Shown here piece after piece: positions 9,365 through 18,266 of a stretch of DNA of 64,000 bases; positions within the stretch are counted from its first letter, which is position 1, and each line of letters starts with the position of its first letter. Made by a program: the position numbers and the translations under genes. The notes beneath the pieces are model-generated. The model worked only from the letters and a program-made list of their open reading frames with translations. It did not search any database and was not told the DNA's origin. The stretch comes from Stenotrophomonas sp. 169 (lineage in GTDB: Bacteria; Pseudomonadota; Gammaproteobacteria; Xanthomonadales; Xanthomonadaceae), in assembly GCF_014621775.1 (NCBI RefSeq), contig NZ_CP061204.1, positions 2,128,501 through 2,192,500 of the forward strand, written 5' to 3'.

Positions 9365-11482
9365 TCAGAAGCGCGCCGTGGCACCCACGAAGAACGTCCG
9401 TGCGCCACCGTCGTAATTGTTGCCTTCTTCGATGGTCGATACGTCGCCGACGTTCAGTACGCCGGCGCGCAGGGTCAGACTCTCATTGACGTCGAACCCG
9501 GTCACCAGGTCCACCGTGGTATAGGCCTTGGCGAAGGTCGCACTGGTGGCCGACACCAGCTGCTCGCCGATGTGCTGCGCGCTCAGGTTCAACGACCACG
9601 CATCGGTGACCTGCCAGTCCAACGAGGTGTTGCCGGTGATCTTGGGCACCACCAGCAGGCTGGCGCCGGTGCTGCGGTTCTTCGATTCCAACATGCGCGT
9701 GGCGTTGGTGGTCCAGCTCAGGCGCTCATGCAGGGGCACGGTGACGCTGGCTTCCACGCCACGGGTGCGTGCCTTCTGCACGTTCTGCGCCACCGTCCAC
9801 CAGAATCCGTTGACGAAGCTGGTGGACTGGCCGGGAATCTCGCGCAGCGGTACCTGCTGGATCTTGTCGTCGAAATCGGTCAGGAAGTAGGTTGCCGATG
9901 CGGACCAGCCGCCCTGGTCGAAGCCCACGCCGATCTCGTAGTTGGTGCTGGTCTCAGGTTCCAGGTCCGGGTTGCCGGCCATATAGCAGCCGGTAGTGCC
10001 ATCGGCACTGACCGAGCGGTTGGTCCAGCCCTCTGCGGTCAGCGCGGTGCAGCCATTGCCGCCGCTCTGGGTCGCCGCACCGGCCGTGCCCTGCTTCAAG
10101 GTGGGCGCGCGGAAGCCTTCCGAGACACCACCGCGGATCGTCCACGCATCCGCCGGATGCCACACGCCGTAGATGCGCGGGCTCAGGTTGTCGTCGTAGT
10201 TGTCGGTGTTGTCCCAGCGCAGCCCCACCGTCAGGATGAAGCGCTCGTGCAGGGTGATGTGGTCTTCGGCGAACAACGCCCACGAATCGGCTTCTGCGGT
10301 CGGACTGATACGTCCCGTACCGGTCCAGGTCACCGGCACGGTGCCGATGGTGTTGTTGTTCTCAAGCTGCTCGCGCTTCCACTGGCCCCCGACGTTGATG
10401 TTCTGTTCGAAGCCCCAGTCGAAGCTGCGGGTAAAAGCGGTATCGAACACGGTCTCCTTGGCATGGTTGCCGACGGTGCTGCCCTTGTCTTCGTAGTCGT
10501 TCTGCACCAGCGTGGTCTTGGACGTGGACGCATCGCCGTACCGACCGTCGTGCATCACCACGTAGCCGGTCTGCACCAGCTTGGACAAGCCCCATGCGCC
10601 GACGGCACCGGCCCCGGTATTGCGCTGCTCGCCACGCGATGCCTCGACGCCCACCGTGTGGTCATCGTTGATGCGCCAGTTGAGCAGGGCGTTGTAGTTC
10701 TGCGCCTTGTTGCCGGGTGTCTGCCGCGCGCCGGTGTCGGATTCACGGTTGGTGACATTGGCGCCCACGCGCAGGCCGAGGTTCGGCGTCAGCGGACCAC
10801 TGAACAGCGCGCCCATCTGGGTCGTGTTGCCGCGCGTGTCCGAGTCGGGCTTGCTGTAGTTGTAGGTGACCGAGCCGCCCCATTCGTTGGCGATCTTGCG
10901 GGTGATGATGTTGATCACCCCGCCCATGGCATCGGAGCCGTACAACGAGGACATCGGCCCGCGTACCACTTCGATGCGCTCGATCATGTCCGGCGAGAGC
11001 CAGTTGAGATCCTGCGGTCCGAGGTCGTCACGATAGTTCACGCCCGACGAATTGCCTTGGCGGCGGCCGTCGATGAGGATCAGGGTGTACTGCTCGGGCA
11101 GGCCGCGCAGCTTGATCTTCGATTGCGCACCCGACAGCGCGTAGCCACCGGTTACCCCGGGGACGGTGCTGAGCAGTTGGCCGATGCTGCTGACCGGCTT
11201 GCGTTCGATCTCCTCGCGGGTGATCACGCTGATGCTGGCGGGCGCATCGCGGATCCACTGCTGGGCGCCCGTAGCGGTGACCACCACGGTGTCCATCTGC
11301 TTGGCCGACGCGGCGTCGGCGCTGGCCTCGGCATGGGCCTGGGCGGTGATGACAAGACCGACGGCCACCGACAGGACGGCCACCGTGAAGCGGGAAAGGG
11401 GGAGGGGACGACATCGACGCAGTACTCCTGAAAGAAAGGGGTCCGCTGGCGATGGCTGGGACATCCGTGTGGGGTATTTCAA
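9365..11482 (-). CDS. TonB-dependent receptor, enterobactin/colicin-I receptor type
   Basis: A 705-residue outer-membrane receptor. The plug begins after the signal peptide (ending AQAHA, about 50) with MDTVVVTATG, then DAPASISVITREEI, LRGLPEQYTLILIDGRRQG and GPMSSLYGSDAMGGVINIIT. The barrel ends in GATARF with a terminal Phe. The plug sequence is of the FepA/CirA/BfrD kind, so a catecholate siderophore is the likely ligand. The reading frame begins at TTG 11482 with AAGGAA just upstream; ATG 11464 (MSQPSPADP) is the alternative and would give a more normal signal peptide length. It appears to be a single-gene transcript. Confidence 0.9.
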   Translation of the reverse strand: MKYPTRMSQPSPADPFLSGVLRRCRPLPLSRFTVAVLSVAVGLVITAQAHAEASADAASAKQMDTVVVTATGAQQWIRDAPASISVITREEIERKPVSSIGQLLSTVPGVTGGYALSGAQSKIKLRGLPEQYTLILIDGRRQGNSSGVNYRDDLGPQDLNWLSPDMIERIEVVRGPMSSLYGSDAMGGVINIITRKIANEWGGSVTYNYSKPDSDTRGNTTQMGALFSGPLTPNLGLRVGANVTNRESDTGARQTPGNKAQNYNALLNWRINDDHTVGVEASRGEQRNTGAGAVGAWGLSKLVQTGYVVMHDGRYGDASTSKTTLVQNDYEDKGSTVGNHAKETVFDTAFTRSFDWGFEQNINVGGQWKREQLENNNTIGTVPVTWTGTGRISPTAEADSWALFAEDHITLHERFILTVGLRWDNTDNYDDNLSPRIYGVWHPADAWTIRGGVSEGFRAPTLKQGTAGAATQSGGNGCTALTAEGWTNRSVSADGTTGCYMAGNPDLEPETSTNYEIGVGFDQGGWSASATYFLTDFDDKIQQVPLREIPGQSTSFVNGFWWTVAQNVQKARTRGVEASVTVPLHERLSWTTNATRMLESKNRSTGASLLVVPKITGNTSLDWQVTDAWSLNLSAQHIGEQLVSATSATFAKAYTTVDLVTGFDVNESLTLRAGVLNVGDVSTIEEGNNYDGGARTFFVGATARF

Positions 11483-11540
11483 GCTTCCTTAACAATCGTA
11501 TCACGACCCATTCGCATTTGACACGTAGCGTTACGTTGTC
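11483..11540 (-). promoter_or_regulatory. receptor promoter region with a weak Fur-like half-site
   Basis: On the minus strand AATGCGAAT (11518-11510) resembles one half of Fur boxes known from Xanthomonadaceae, but the second half is poor. Beside it is an imperfect palindrome ACGTA-GCGT-TACGT (11523-11536). Iron control of the receptor is plausible from its family; the site itself is weak. Confidence 0.3.
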
Positions 11541-11581
11541 ATGTGCGGCAATGCGATGGTGGTCTCAACGGCGGCGCCAAC

Positions 11582-11714
11582 GGTAGAGCCGGCTTCAGCC
11601 GGCTGCTCTTCGCATTCGACTGTTCTCCGCGAACTGCCCGCTTCGCTCGCCGAGCACGGCTCGGCGCTACCCGCCAACGACCCGTTCGCTCGTCGAGGCT
11701 GGCTCGGCGCTACC
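11582..11714. repeat. composite repeat: GGTAGAGCC hairpin plus inverted SMAG units
   Basis: A GGTAGAGCCGGCTTCAGCCG-type hairpin (11582-11611) is followed by two minus-orientation SMAG hairpins ending CTACC near 11671 and 11714. The first 30 bases recur exactly at 16993-17022. The GTAG head of the last unit supplies the TAG stop of the MFS gene. Confidence 0.85.
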
Positions 11715-12936
11715 CGGAACCCACCCGGCAGGTCTCTGGCATCGCAAGGGCCAGCACGCACGCCAATGCTGCAATCGCGGCCAGGCTGAGGAAGGCGGCA
11801 TCGTAGCCGGCGAACTGCACGATCACGCCCGCCAGACCGGGGCTGAAGGCCGCACCCACGCCGAATGCGGTGGAGACAGCGCCGAGGGTGACGTTGAAGC
11901 GACCGGTTCCTTGGGTCAGGTCGCTGACGATCACCGGCAGCAGTGCGCCGAAGATCCCGGCGCCAATGCCATCAAGCAGCTGCACGCCCAGCAGCCAGTA
12001 CGGTGCATCGGACAGGGGATACAACACGCCGCGGATCGGCAGGATGAAGAAGGCGATCAGCAGCAGAGGGCGGCGGCCCCACCGGTCGGCGCGGGCGCCG
12101 ACCAGCAGGGCAGCCGGCACCATCACCAGCTGCGCCGCCACGATGCAGGCAGCGGTGAGGGTGGTGGCCAGGTGCGGGCTGGACTGCGACAACTTCTGCC
12201 CGACCAGCGGCAGCATCGCCGCGTTGGCCAGATGGAACAGCGCACAGCACGCTGAAAGAATCACCAGCGTACGGTTGTGCAACAGCTGCATGATCCCAGC
12301 GGGCGCAGCCGGCTCGGACGTCGCGGCTGACAGGCCGCGCGCCTGCTGATGGTCGATGGCGGCGGCCGGAATCATCAGCACGGCGCCGACACTGGCCAGT
12401 GTCATCACCGCCATCAGATAGAACACCACCACCGGCCCACCGACATACGCCAGGCCACCGGCCAGCACGGCCGCGACCGCGTTACCGGCGTGGTTGAAGG
12501 TTTCGTTCCGGCCCATGCGGCGGGCAAACGCGCGTTGGCCGCCAATGCCCAGCGACAGCGCGGCAATGGCCGGTGCGAAGATCGTCCCGGCCACCGCGCT
12601 GATTGCCTGGGTAAGCGCGACCAGCGTGAAAGAGGTGATCCACGGCAAGACCACGCAGCTGACCGTCACCACCAAGGCGGCGATCACTACCGCCGCGCGC
12701 TTGCCGTTGATCCGGTCCATCAACGCCCCGGCGGGCGTCTGCGTCAGCAACGCAGCAAGCCCTGCAACGGTCATCACCACGCCGATGCTGGCCGGCTCCC
12801 ATTTGTGCACCGCCAGCAGATAGATGGCCAGATACGGCCCTAGTCCGTCGCGGACGTCGGCAAGGAAAAAGTTCAGCCCATCGAGCGCCCGTGCGGGCGT
12901 TTGCGAAGCAGAGGGAGCAGAGGGCGTTGGGGTCAC
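11710..12936 (-). CDS. MFS transporter
   Basis: A 408-residue major facilitator superfamily protein with about 12 hydrophobic segments. The A-motif region is GALMDRINGKRAA (about 76-88), with a second copy GARADRWGRRPLL in the C-terminal half. It begins with GTG 12936; no clear ribosome site precedes it, so the start is uncertain. Its last codons MPETCRVGSG end at a TAG formed by the GTAG head of a REP element. It is transcribed divergently from the hydrolase/GMC operon. Substrate cannot be read from sequence; such exporters commonly move drugs or sugars. Confidence 0.85.
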   Translation of the reverse strand: MTPTPSAPSASQTPARALDGLNFFLADVRDGLGPYLAIYLLAVHKWEPASIGVVMTVAGLAALLTQTPAGALMDRINGKRAAVVIAALVVTVSCVVLPWITSFTLVALTQAISAVAGTIFAPAIAALSLGIGGQRAFARRMGRNETFNHAGNAVAAVLAGGLAYVGGPVVVFYLMAVMTLASVGAVLMIPAAAIDHQQARGLSAATSEPAAPAGIMQLLHNRTLVILSACCALFHLANAAMLPLVGQKLSQSSPHLATTLTAACIVAAQLVMVPAALLVGARADRWGRRPLLLIAFFILPIRGVLYPLSDAPYWLLGVQLLDGIGAGIFGALLPVIVSDLTQGTGRFNVTLGAVSTAFGVGAAFSPGLAGVIVQFAGYDAAFLSLAAIAALACVLALAMPETCRVGSG

Positions 12937-13235
12937 GGGGGACTCGCGGGGAGGGGCAGGTTGCCCGGCTGCAACGGCATTGGCACGTTATGCGCGTACG
13001 CCTGTGACGGCTGCGTGGCGTGTTCGGCAAGCGCTCCCCGCATCTGCTTACGCCTCGCCCGCAGGCACCGGTTCTACTTTTGCAGGGCCTACGACGAGCG
13101 CCCGTGGAGCGTGATGCGGTTGCTCGATTCCGGCAGGGTGGCGAGCCGCTGCGCATGCAACGCGTACACGCTTTCCTGCACGCAAAGAAGACGCGATGCC
13201 ACGCATGCTCCGGAACCGGATATGGCGGATTTTTC
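12937..13235. other. divergent intergenic region
   Basis: 299 bases between the MFS gene and the hydrolase fusion gene. It must hold both promoters, but I see no convincing -35/-10 pair, operator palindrome or repeat. Open frames here lack family resemblance. Confidence 0.5.
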
Positions 13236-14585
13236 ATGCAGCGGCCCACTCTTTTTTTTCTGCACTCATTGGGCGCAAGCCGAGACGAATGGCGGGATGT
13301 GATCGCCACCCTGGAGCCACAGTTCGAGTGCGTGGCCCTGGACGTACCCGGTTTTGGAACCACGCCAAGCGCAGGGCGCCTGGATGTGATTGCGCTGACG
13401 GACTGGTTCTGTGCGGAAGTGGCAGACCGTGCGCCGCCCTGCTGGTTCGCCATCGGTCACAGCATGGGCGGAAAGATCGCCACGCTTGCGGCGGCGAGGT
13501 CACGCGATGGGCTGCTGGGATTGGCCGGACTGGGAGGTGTGATCCTGATCGCAGCCTCCCCGCCGTCGCCTGAGCCGATGGATCCGGCGCGGCGCGCGGA
13601 GATGCTGGCCTGGTTTGGCAGCGGTGCGCCCCAGCGTCAGCATGCGGAGACGTTCGTGGACAACAACGCGGCATCCATGCTGCCGCCCGCGTTGCGCGAA
13701 CGTGCCATCGCCGACGTGCTGCGGTCGCAGCCGGAGGCGTGGGCGGCGTGGCTGCTACGTGGCAGCCGCCAGGATGTCGCCGATGCGGCAGGAACGCTTC
13801 ACGTACCCGCACTGATCATGGCCGGCGCTGAGGACGGTGACCTGGGTGCCGACGCGCAACGTCGGCTCAACCTACCGCACTACCCAGCGGCCACGTTGGA
13901 GTGCATCCCCGGTGCGGCGCACCTGTTGCCCTATGAAGCTCCGCACGACGTGGCGCGGCTGATCACCCTGCAGGTAGAGCACAGCCAGGCACGGCGCCTG
14001 CCCGATGACTTCATGCGCCTGCTCAACAGCAACCGGGTGGTCCCGCGCATGCGCAGTCGGCTGTTGCAGCGTCATGCCGGGCCAGCGCCGGATGCCCGCG
14101 GAGTGCTCTCCGACGGGCAGCGTGCCGTGCTTGGCGCATTGGCGGCGGCCTTACTGGATGGGCAGGCCGATGGCCTGGATCTGGCGCGCCGGATCGACAT
14201 CGCCCTGGCCAACGAGGAAGGCGACGGCTGGCGTTTCGCCGACCTGCCCGCCGACGTGGCCGCATGGAAAACCGGGCTGGACATGCTGCAGCAGATGGAT
14301 TTCGGCGACCTGCCGACCAGCGGCCAGGCCGCGCTGCTGACGGCGATAGCACGGGGTGCGCATCCTCTTGCGCCGGACAGCGCGTTCAGCACGGCGCAGC
14401 TTGCGCACTGGTTCGAAGACGCGCGCGCCACCGTTGTGCGCACCTGGACCAGCCTGCCATCCACCTTTGCGCTGATGGGTTACGACGGCTTTGCGGTGGG
14501 CGGCGACGGCCGGCACAGCCTGGGCTACACGCATACCGAGGCCGACCACGGCGAGGACTGGCAACTGCGGGGAGCACGCCCATGA
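13236..14585 (+). CDS. alpha/beta hydrolase fused to a gluconate 2-dehydrogenase subunit-3-like domain
   Basis: A 449-residue two-domain protein. Residues 1-255 form an alpha/beta hydrolase: oxyanion motif LHSLG, nucleophile elbow GHSMGG with Ser76, acid in AEDGD, and histidine in GAAHLLPYE. Residues about 285-449 resemble the small subunit of GMC dehydrogenases (LSDGQRAVLGALAAALLDG, then a closing WTSLPSTFALMGYDGF). The two are normally separate genes. The chosen ATG follows a weak GGCGGA. Its stop overlaps the start of a GMC dehydrogenase (ATGA at 14582-14585), so the small-subunit domain probably partners that enzyme and the hydrolase may act on its product, for example a lactone or ester. 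There is no signal peptide, implying a cytoplasmic complex. Confidence 0.84.
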   Translation: MQRPTLFFLHSLGASRDEWRDVIATLEPQFECVALDVPGFGTTPSAGRLDVIALTDWFCAEVADRAPPCWFAIGHSMGGKIATLAAARSRDGLLGLAGLGGVILIAASPPSPEPMDPARRAEMLAWFGSGAPQRQHAETFVDNNAASMLPPALRERAIADVLRSQPEAWAAWLLRGSRQDVADAAGTLHVPALIMAGAEDGDLGADAQRRLNLPHYPAATLECIPGAAHLLPYEAPHDVARLITLQVEHSQARRLPDDFMRLLNSNRVVPRMRSRLLQRHAGPAPDARGVLSDGQRAVLGALAAALLDGQADGLDLARRIDIALANEEGDGWRFADLPADVAAWKTGLDMLQQMDFGDLPTSGQAALLTAIARGAHPLAPDSAFSTAQLAHWFEDARATVVRTWTSLPSTFALMGYDGFAVGGDGRHSLGYTHTEADHGEDWQLRGARP

Positions 14586-16135
14586 TGCAAGCCACGCCGT
14601 TGCACCCGGTCGATGTAGTGGTCATCGGCAGTGGGGCAGGGGGCGCGCCGCTGGCCGCACGGTTGGCGGAAGCCGGGCTGTCGGTCGTCGTGCTGGAAGC
14701 CGGCGCCGCATTCGACTCTGAAGATCATCTGGCAGATGAACTCACCACCGGCATCTACTGGATGGAAGAACGGCTGAGCGGCGGCAGTACGCCCACCGCG
14801 TTCGGCCCCAACAATTCCGGCACCGGACTGGGCGGTTCGACGCTGCATTGGGGCGCGTTCTGTCCGCGACCCGATGCCCGCGACATGCAGCTGAAGACGT
14901 TGACCGGACAGGGCGAAGACTGGCCCATCGCCCACGCGGACCTCAGCGCCTACATCCAGCGCGTGGAATCGTTCATCGGCGTGGCTGGACCTGCCCACTA
15001 TCCGTGGGACACCACGCGTCACTATGCCTATCCGCCGCCCTTGCGCAATGCCTCGGCGCAGGCGATGCAGCGCGGTTGCGCGGCACTGGGTATTCAGGCC
15101 ACGGACGCACCTGCGGCTTTGGTGACGCGTTCGCGTGAGCAGCCCGGCTTCGGCACGCGCAGTGCCTGCAACAACTGCGGTGCCTGCCACCAGGGCTGCA
15201 GCAACGGCGCCAAGACCAGCATGGACAGCACGTGGCTGCCACGCGCCCGCGCGTTCGGCGCGCAGCTGCGCAGCAGTTGCCGCGTCACGGATATCGAACG
15301 TGACGCACGTGGCCGCGTCACTGGCGTGGTCTACCACCAGGACGGCGTCGAGCAGCGTCAGCCCTGCGCCGCGGTGTTCCTGTGTGCCGGCGGCATTGAA
15401 ACCCCGCGCCTGCTGCTCAACCTTGGCCTGGCCAACGGCAGCGGACAGGTCGGGCGCAATTTCATGGCCCACGTGGCGACCCAGGTCTGGGGCGAGTTCG
15501 ACGCCGACATGTGCATGAACCGCGGCTACCCGTCGTCCTTGATCAGCGAAGATCAGCTGCGCCCGGCCGCCGCCGCGTTCGTCGGTGGCTATCTGGTACA
15601 GAGTCTGGGCGTGCAGCCGGTGACCCTGGCCACCACGCTCGCCCGGGGTGCGGGACTGTGGGGCGCGGCGTTGGTTCGCACACTACAGCGTTATCGGCGG
15701 CTGGCAGGCATCGGCATCAACGGCGACTGCCTGCCGCAGGCAGCAAATCGGCTCTACCTGTCCGACGAAACCGACGCGTTCGGTCAGCGCAAGGCGCGCA
15801 TCGATTTCAGCTACGGCACCAATGAAACGGCGTTGAACGTGCATGCCACGCGCACGCTCACCTCGATCTGGCAGGCCGCCGGTGCCAGCGGGATCTTCAG
15901 CGCCGAGCGCTCGGCCCATACCTTGGGCACCTGCCGGATGGGCACGTCCCGGCAGCACGCGGTGGTGGACCCGGACGGCCGCAGTTTCGACATCGCCAAT
16001 CTCTATATCTGCGACAACTCGACCTTCCCCAGCGCACTGGCAGCCAATCCAGCACTCACCCAGATGGCGCTTGGGCTTCGTACCGCTGAAAGGTTCCTGG
16101 CCACGCACGGCCTGGGACGCACAACCACAGCCTGA
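14582..16135 (+). CDS. GMC-family oxidoreductase
   Basis: A 517-residue FAD enzyme. GSGAGG (16-21) is the dinucleotide-binding loop. GLGGSTLHWG is the GMC signature. Cysteines 196, 199, 202 and 206 (C-x2-C-x2-C-x3-C in CNNCGACHQGC) suggest an iron-sulfur cluster different in spacing from that of the first GMC enzyme of the window. SAHTLGTCRMG and NPALTQMALGLR cover the C-terminal active site. It overlaps the hydrolase fusion gene by four bases and is followed after nine bases by an SDR. No Tat partner or cytochrome gene accompanies it, so the electron acceptor is unclear. Substrate unknown; a polyol or sugar derivative is likely. Confidence 0.88.
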   Translation: MMQATPLHPVDVVVIGSGAGGAPLAARLAEAGLSVVVLEAGAAFDSEDHLADELTTGIYWMEERLSGGSTPTAFGPNNSGTGLGGSTLHWGAFCPRPDARDMQLKTLTGQGEDWPIAHADLSAYIQRVESFIGVAGPAHYPWDTTRHYAYPPPLRNASAQAMQRGCAALGIQATDAPAALVTRSREQPGFGTRSACNNCGACHQGCSNGAKTSMDSTWLPRARAFGAQLRSSCRVTDIERDARGRVTGVVYHQDGVEQRQPCAAVFLCAGGIETPRLLLNLGLANGSGQVGRNFMAHVATQVWGEFDADMCMNRGYPSSLISEDQLRPAAAAFVGGYLVQSLGVQPVTLATTLARGAGLWGAALVRTLQRYRRLAGIGINGDCLPQAANRLYLSDETDAFGQRKARIDFSYGTNETALNVHATRTLTSIWQAAGASGIFSAERSAHTLGTCRMGTSRQHAVVDPDGRSFDIANLYICDNSTFPSALAANPALTQMALGLRTAERFLATHGLGRTTTA

Positions 16136-16144
16136 GGAGGCGAC

Positions 16145-16948
16145 ATGGATCTGGGTATCACAGGGCGCATCGCACTGATCAGCGGCGCCGATTCGGGAAT
16201 GGGCAAAGAGACCGCCCGGCAGCTGCTGCAGGCCGGCGTGCGCGTTGCCATCACCGATGTAGCCGACGGCACGCTGGATGAAGCGCTGGCCGAGCTCAGT
16301 CCGCTGGGCGAGGTGATCGCCATCACCGGCGATGTCACCCGCGCCGCGGACGTCGACACGATCTGGGCCAAGGTGCGCGCCGATATGGGCGAGCCGGACA
16401 TTTTCGTCAACGCCGCCGGTGTGACGGGCGCTACCGGTGATTTCCTCGATGTGGATGACGAGGGCTGGCTGCGCACGCTGGACATCAACCTGATGGGCGC
16501 GGTGCGGATGTGTCGCCACGCCGTGCCGGCGATGCGCGCGCGGAGCTGGGGCCGCATCGTGCTGTTCGCGTCCGAGGATGCGGTGCAGCCCTATGTGGAT
16601 GAGCTACCGTACTGCGCATCCAAGGCCGGCATCCTCACCTTGGCCAAGGGGCTGTCGAAGGCGTACGGGCCAGACAACGTGCTGGTCAACACCGTGTCGC
16701 CGGCCTTCATCCACACCCCGATGACCGACGCGATGATGGAGAAACGCGCACAGGAAAAGGGCATCTCCTTTGACGAAGCCGTCGCCACCTTCCTGGACGA
16801 AGAACGCCCCGGCATGGTGCTCAAGCGGCGCGGGCGGCCGGAAGAGGTGGCGTCTGCCGTAGTGTTCCTGTGTTCCGAACGCGCCAGCTTCATCAACGGC
16901 GCAGGCATCCGCGTGGATTCGGGCTCGGTCTACACGCTGGCCGGCTGA
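16145..16948 (+). CDS. short-chain dehydrogenase
   Basis: A 267-residue SDR with SGADSGMGKE cofactor loop (13-22), NAAG, catalytic FASED serine and YCASK (Y-x3-K) active site, ending in GAGIRVDSGSVYTL. A strong AGGAGG lies six bases before the ATG. It is the third gene of the hydrolase fusion-GMC-SDR operon and would oxidise or reduce an intermediate of the same short pathway. No closer substrate assignment is possible. Confidence 0.9.
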   Translation: MDLGITGRIALISGADSGMGKETARQLLQAGVRVAITDVADGTLDEALAELSPLGEVIAITGDVTRAADVDTIWAKVRADMGEPDIFVNAAGVTGATGDFLDVDDEGWLRTLDINLMGAVRMCRHAVPAMRARSWGRIVLFASEDAVQPYVDELPYCASKAGILTLAKGLSKAYGPDNVLVNTVSPAFIHTPMTDAMMEKRAQEKGISFDEAVATFLDEERPGMVLKRRGRPEEVASAVVFLCSERASFINGAGIRVDSGSVYTLAG

Positions 16949-16992
16949 CCCACGGCGGTGGCGCCGATGGTGGCGCCCACGTTGGCGCCGAT

Positions 16993-17089
16993 GGTAGAGC
17001 CGGCTTCAGCCGGCTGCTCTTCACATCAGGCTGCTCTTCGCCCTCCGCCAACGGCCCGCTTCGCTCGCCGAGCATGGCTCGGCGCTACC
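16993..17089. repeat. composite repeat, second copy
   Basis: The first 30 bases (16993-17022) are identical to 11582-11611. A partly repeated CTGCTCTTC segment and a minus-orientation SMAG hairpin ending CTACC (17089) follow. It lies downstream of the SDR operon. Confidence 0.85.
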
Positions 17090-17191
17090 GTTTCGGGCGA
17101 TGCCTTCGCGCATGCGGAACCCATGGGGCGGGGCGCCGTATGATGGCTGGGCTCTCTTCCTCGCTCCGGAATCCAAGGTACGCCCATCGCC

Positions 17192-18217
17192 ATGCACGAA
17201 CTGATCGCCCGAACGTCCCGCCCGCCCGCCTTCCGTATTGCCGCCTGGTTGCTGATGCTGCTCGGCATGTGGCTGGCGCTGCGCCTGGGGTTGGTGGTGA
17301 CGCTGCTGTCGGGCCTGCTGGTGTTCCACCTGACCCACCTGCTTGCTGGCTCGGTGGAAGGCAAGCTGCCGCCGGGACGGGCCCGCGCCATGTCGGTCAT
17401 CGTGCTGGCTGTGCTGATCATCGGCGGGTTGAGCTTGGCAGGCGTCGGCATCGCGGCGGTGTTCCGCAACCAGACCGGTGGCCCCGACGTACTGCTCGCC
17501 CATCTGATGGACATTCTCAACAGCTCCCGCCATCAGGTGCCGGCCGTGCTGCGCGCCTACATTCCCGAGGACATGGACACCCTGCGCACCGCACTGAACG
17601 AATGGGCCGCCGAACACCAGCGTCAGCTTGGTGTGGCCGGTACGTCGGTCGTGCAGGTGGGCGTGCGGGTATTGATCGGCATGGTGCTGGGCGCGATGGT
17701 CGCGCTGTATGACGAAATGCCGTTGTCGCGGATGGGTCCGCTGGCCCAGGAAATGGTCGGCCGCATCAGCCGAATGGCCGTGGCGTTCCGCCAGGTGGTC
17801 TTCGCCCAGGTCAAGATTTCGCTGTTGAACACGCTGTTCACCGGGATCTTCCTGCTGATCGTGTTGCCGCTGTTCGGCGTGCAGTTGCCGCTGGCCAAGA
17901 CGCTGGTGCTGATCACGTTCGTCGCCGGGCTGCTGCCGGTGGTCGGCAATGTCATCTCCAATACCATCATCACCATCGTCGCGCTGTCGGTGTCGTTCTA
18001 CGTCGCGGTGGGCGCGCTGCTGTACCTGGTGGTCATCCACAAGCTGGAGTACTTCCTCAACGCGCGCATCGTGGGCGGCGAGATCCGCGCACGGGCCTGG
18101 GAGCTGCTGCTGGCGATGCTGCTGATGGAGGCGGCGTTCGGATTGGCCGGCCTGGTCGCCGCGCCGGTGTTCTATGCCTACATCAAACGCGAGCTGCTCG
18201 ACCAGGGCTGGATCTGA
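17192..18217 (+). CDS. AI-2E family (PerM/YhhT-type) membrane protein
   Basis: A 341-residue inner-membrane protein of about eight helices. Paired N-terminal helices lie at 16-52 and a soluble loop at about 85-150. The conserved C-terminal core carries FRQVVFAQVKISLLNTLFTGIFL, then a proline-glycine-rich GLLPVVGN turn and HKLEYFLNARIVG. These are hallmarks of the AI-2E transporter family, whose members export small molecules or ions; autoinducer-2 transport is shown only for a few. It is monocistronic and ends at a hairpin shared with the convergent hydrolase. Confidence 0.9.
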   Translation: MHELIARTSRPPAFRIAAWLLMLLGMWLALRLGLVVTLLSGLLVFHLTHLLAGSVEGKLPPGRARAMSVIVLAVLIIGGLSLAGVGIAAVFRNQTGGPDVLLAHLMDILNSSRHQVPAVLRAYIPEDMDTLRTALNEWAAEHQRQLGVAGTSVVQVGVRVLIGMVLGAMVALYDEMPLSRMGPLAQEMVGRISRMAVAFRQVVFAQVKISLLNTLFTGIFLLIVLPLFGVQLPLAKTLVLITFVAGLLPVVGNVISNTIITIVALSVSFYVAVGALLYLVVIHKLEYFLNARIVGGEIRARAWELLLAMLLMEAAFGLAGLVAAPVFYAYIKRELLDQGWI

Positions 18218-18236
18218 GCAGCGCACGCCGCAGAAC

Positions 18237-18258
18237 GCCGACCGTGTGACCGGTCGGC
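18237..18258. terminator. bidirectional hairpin terminator
   Basis: GCCGACCG (18237-18244), loop TGTGAC, CGGTCGGC (18251-18258). An eight-base-pair perfect stem lies between the convergent AI-2E and hydrolase genes. There is no long T-run, so efficiency is uncertain. Confidence 0.6.
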
Positions 18259-18266
18259 GGTTGCAA

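Noticed and set aside
11500..11520. Firm Fur box before the receptor at 9365-11482
   Set aside because: Only one half-site matches; listed as low-confidence instead.
17192..18217. Autoinducer-2 exporter involved in quorum sensing
   Set aside because: Family name only; no luxS or AI-2 genes nearby, and most family members have other roles.
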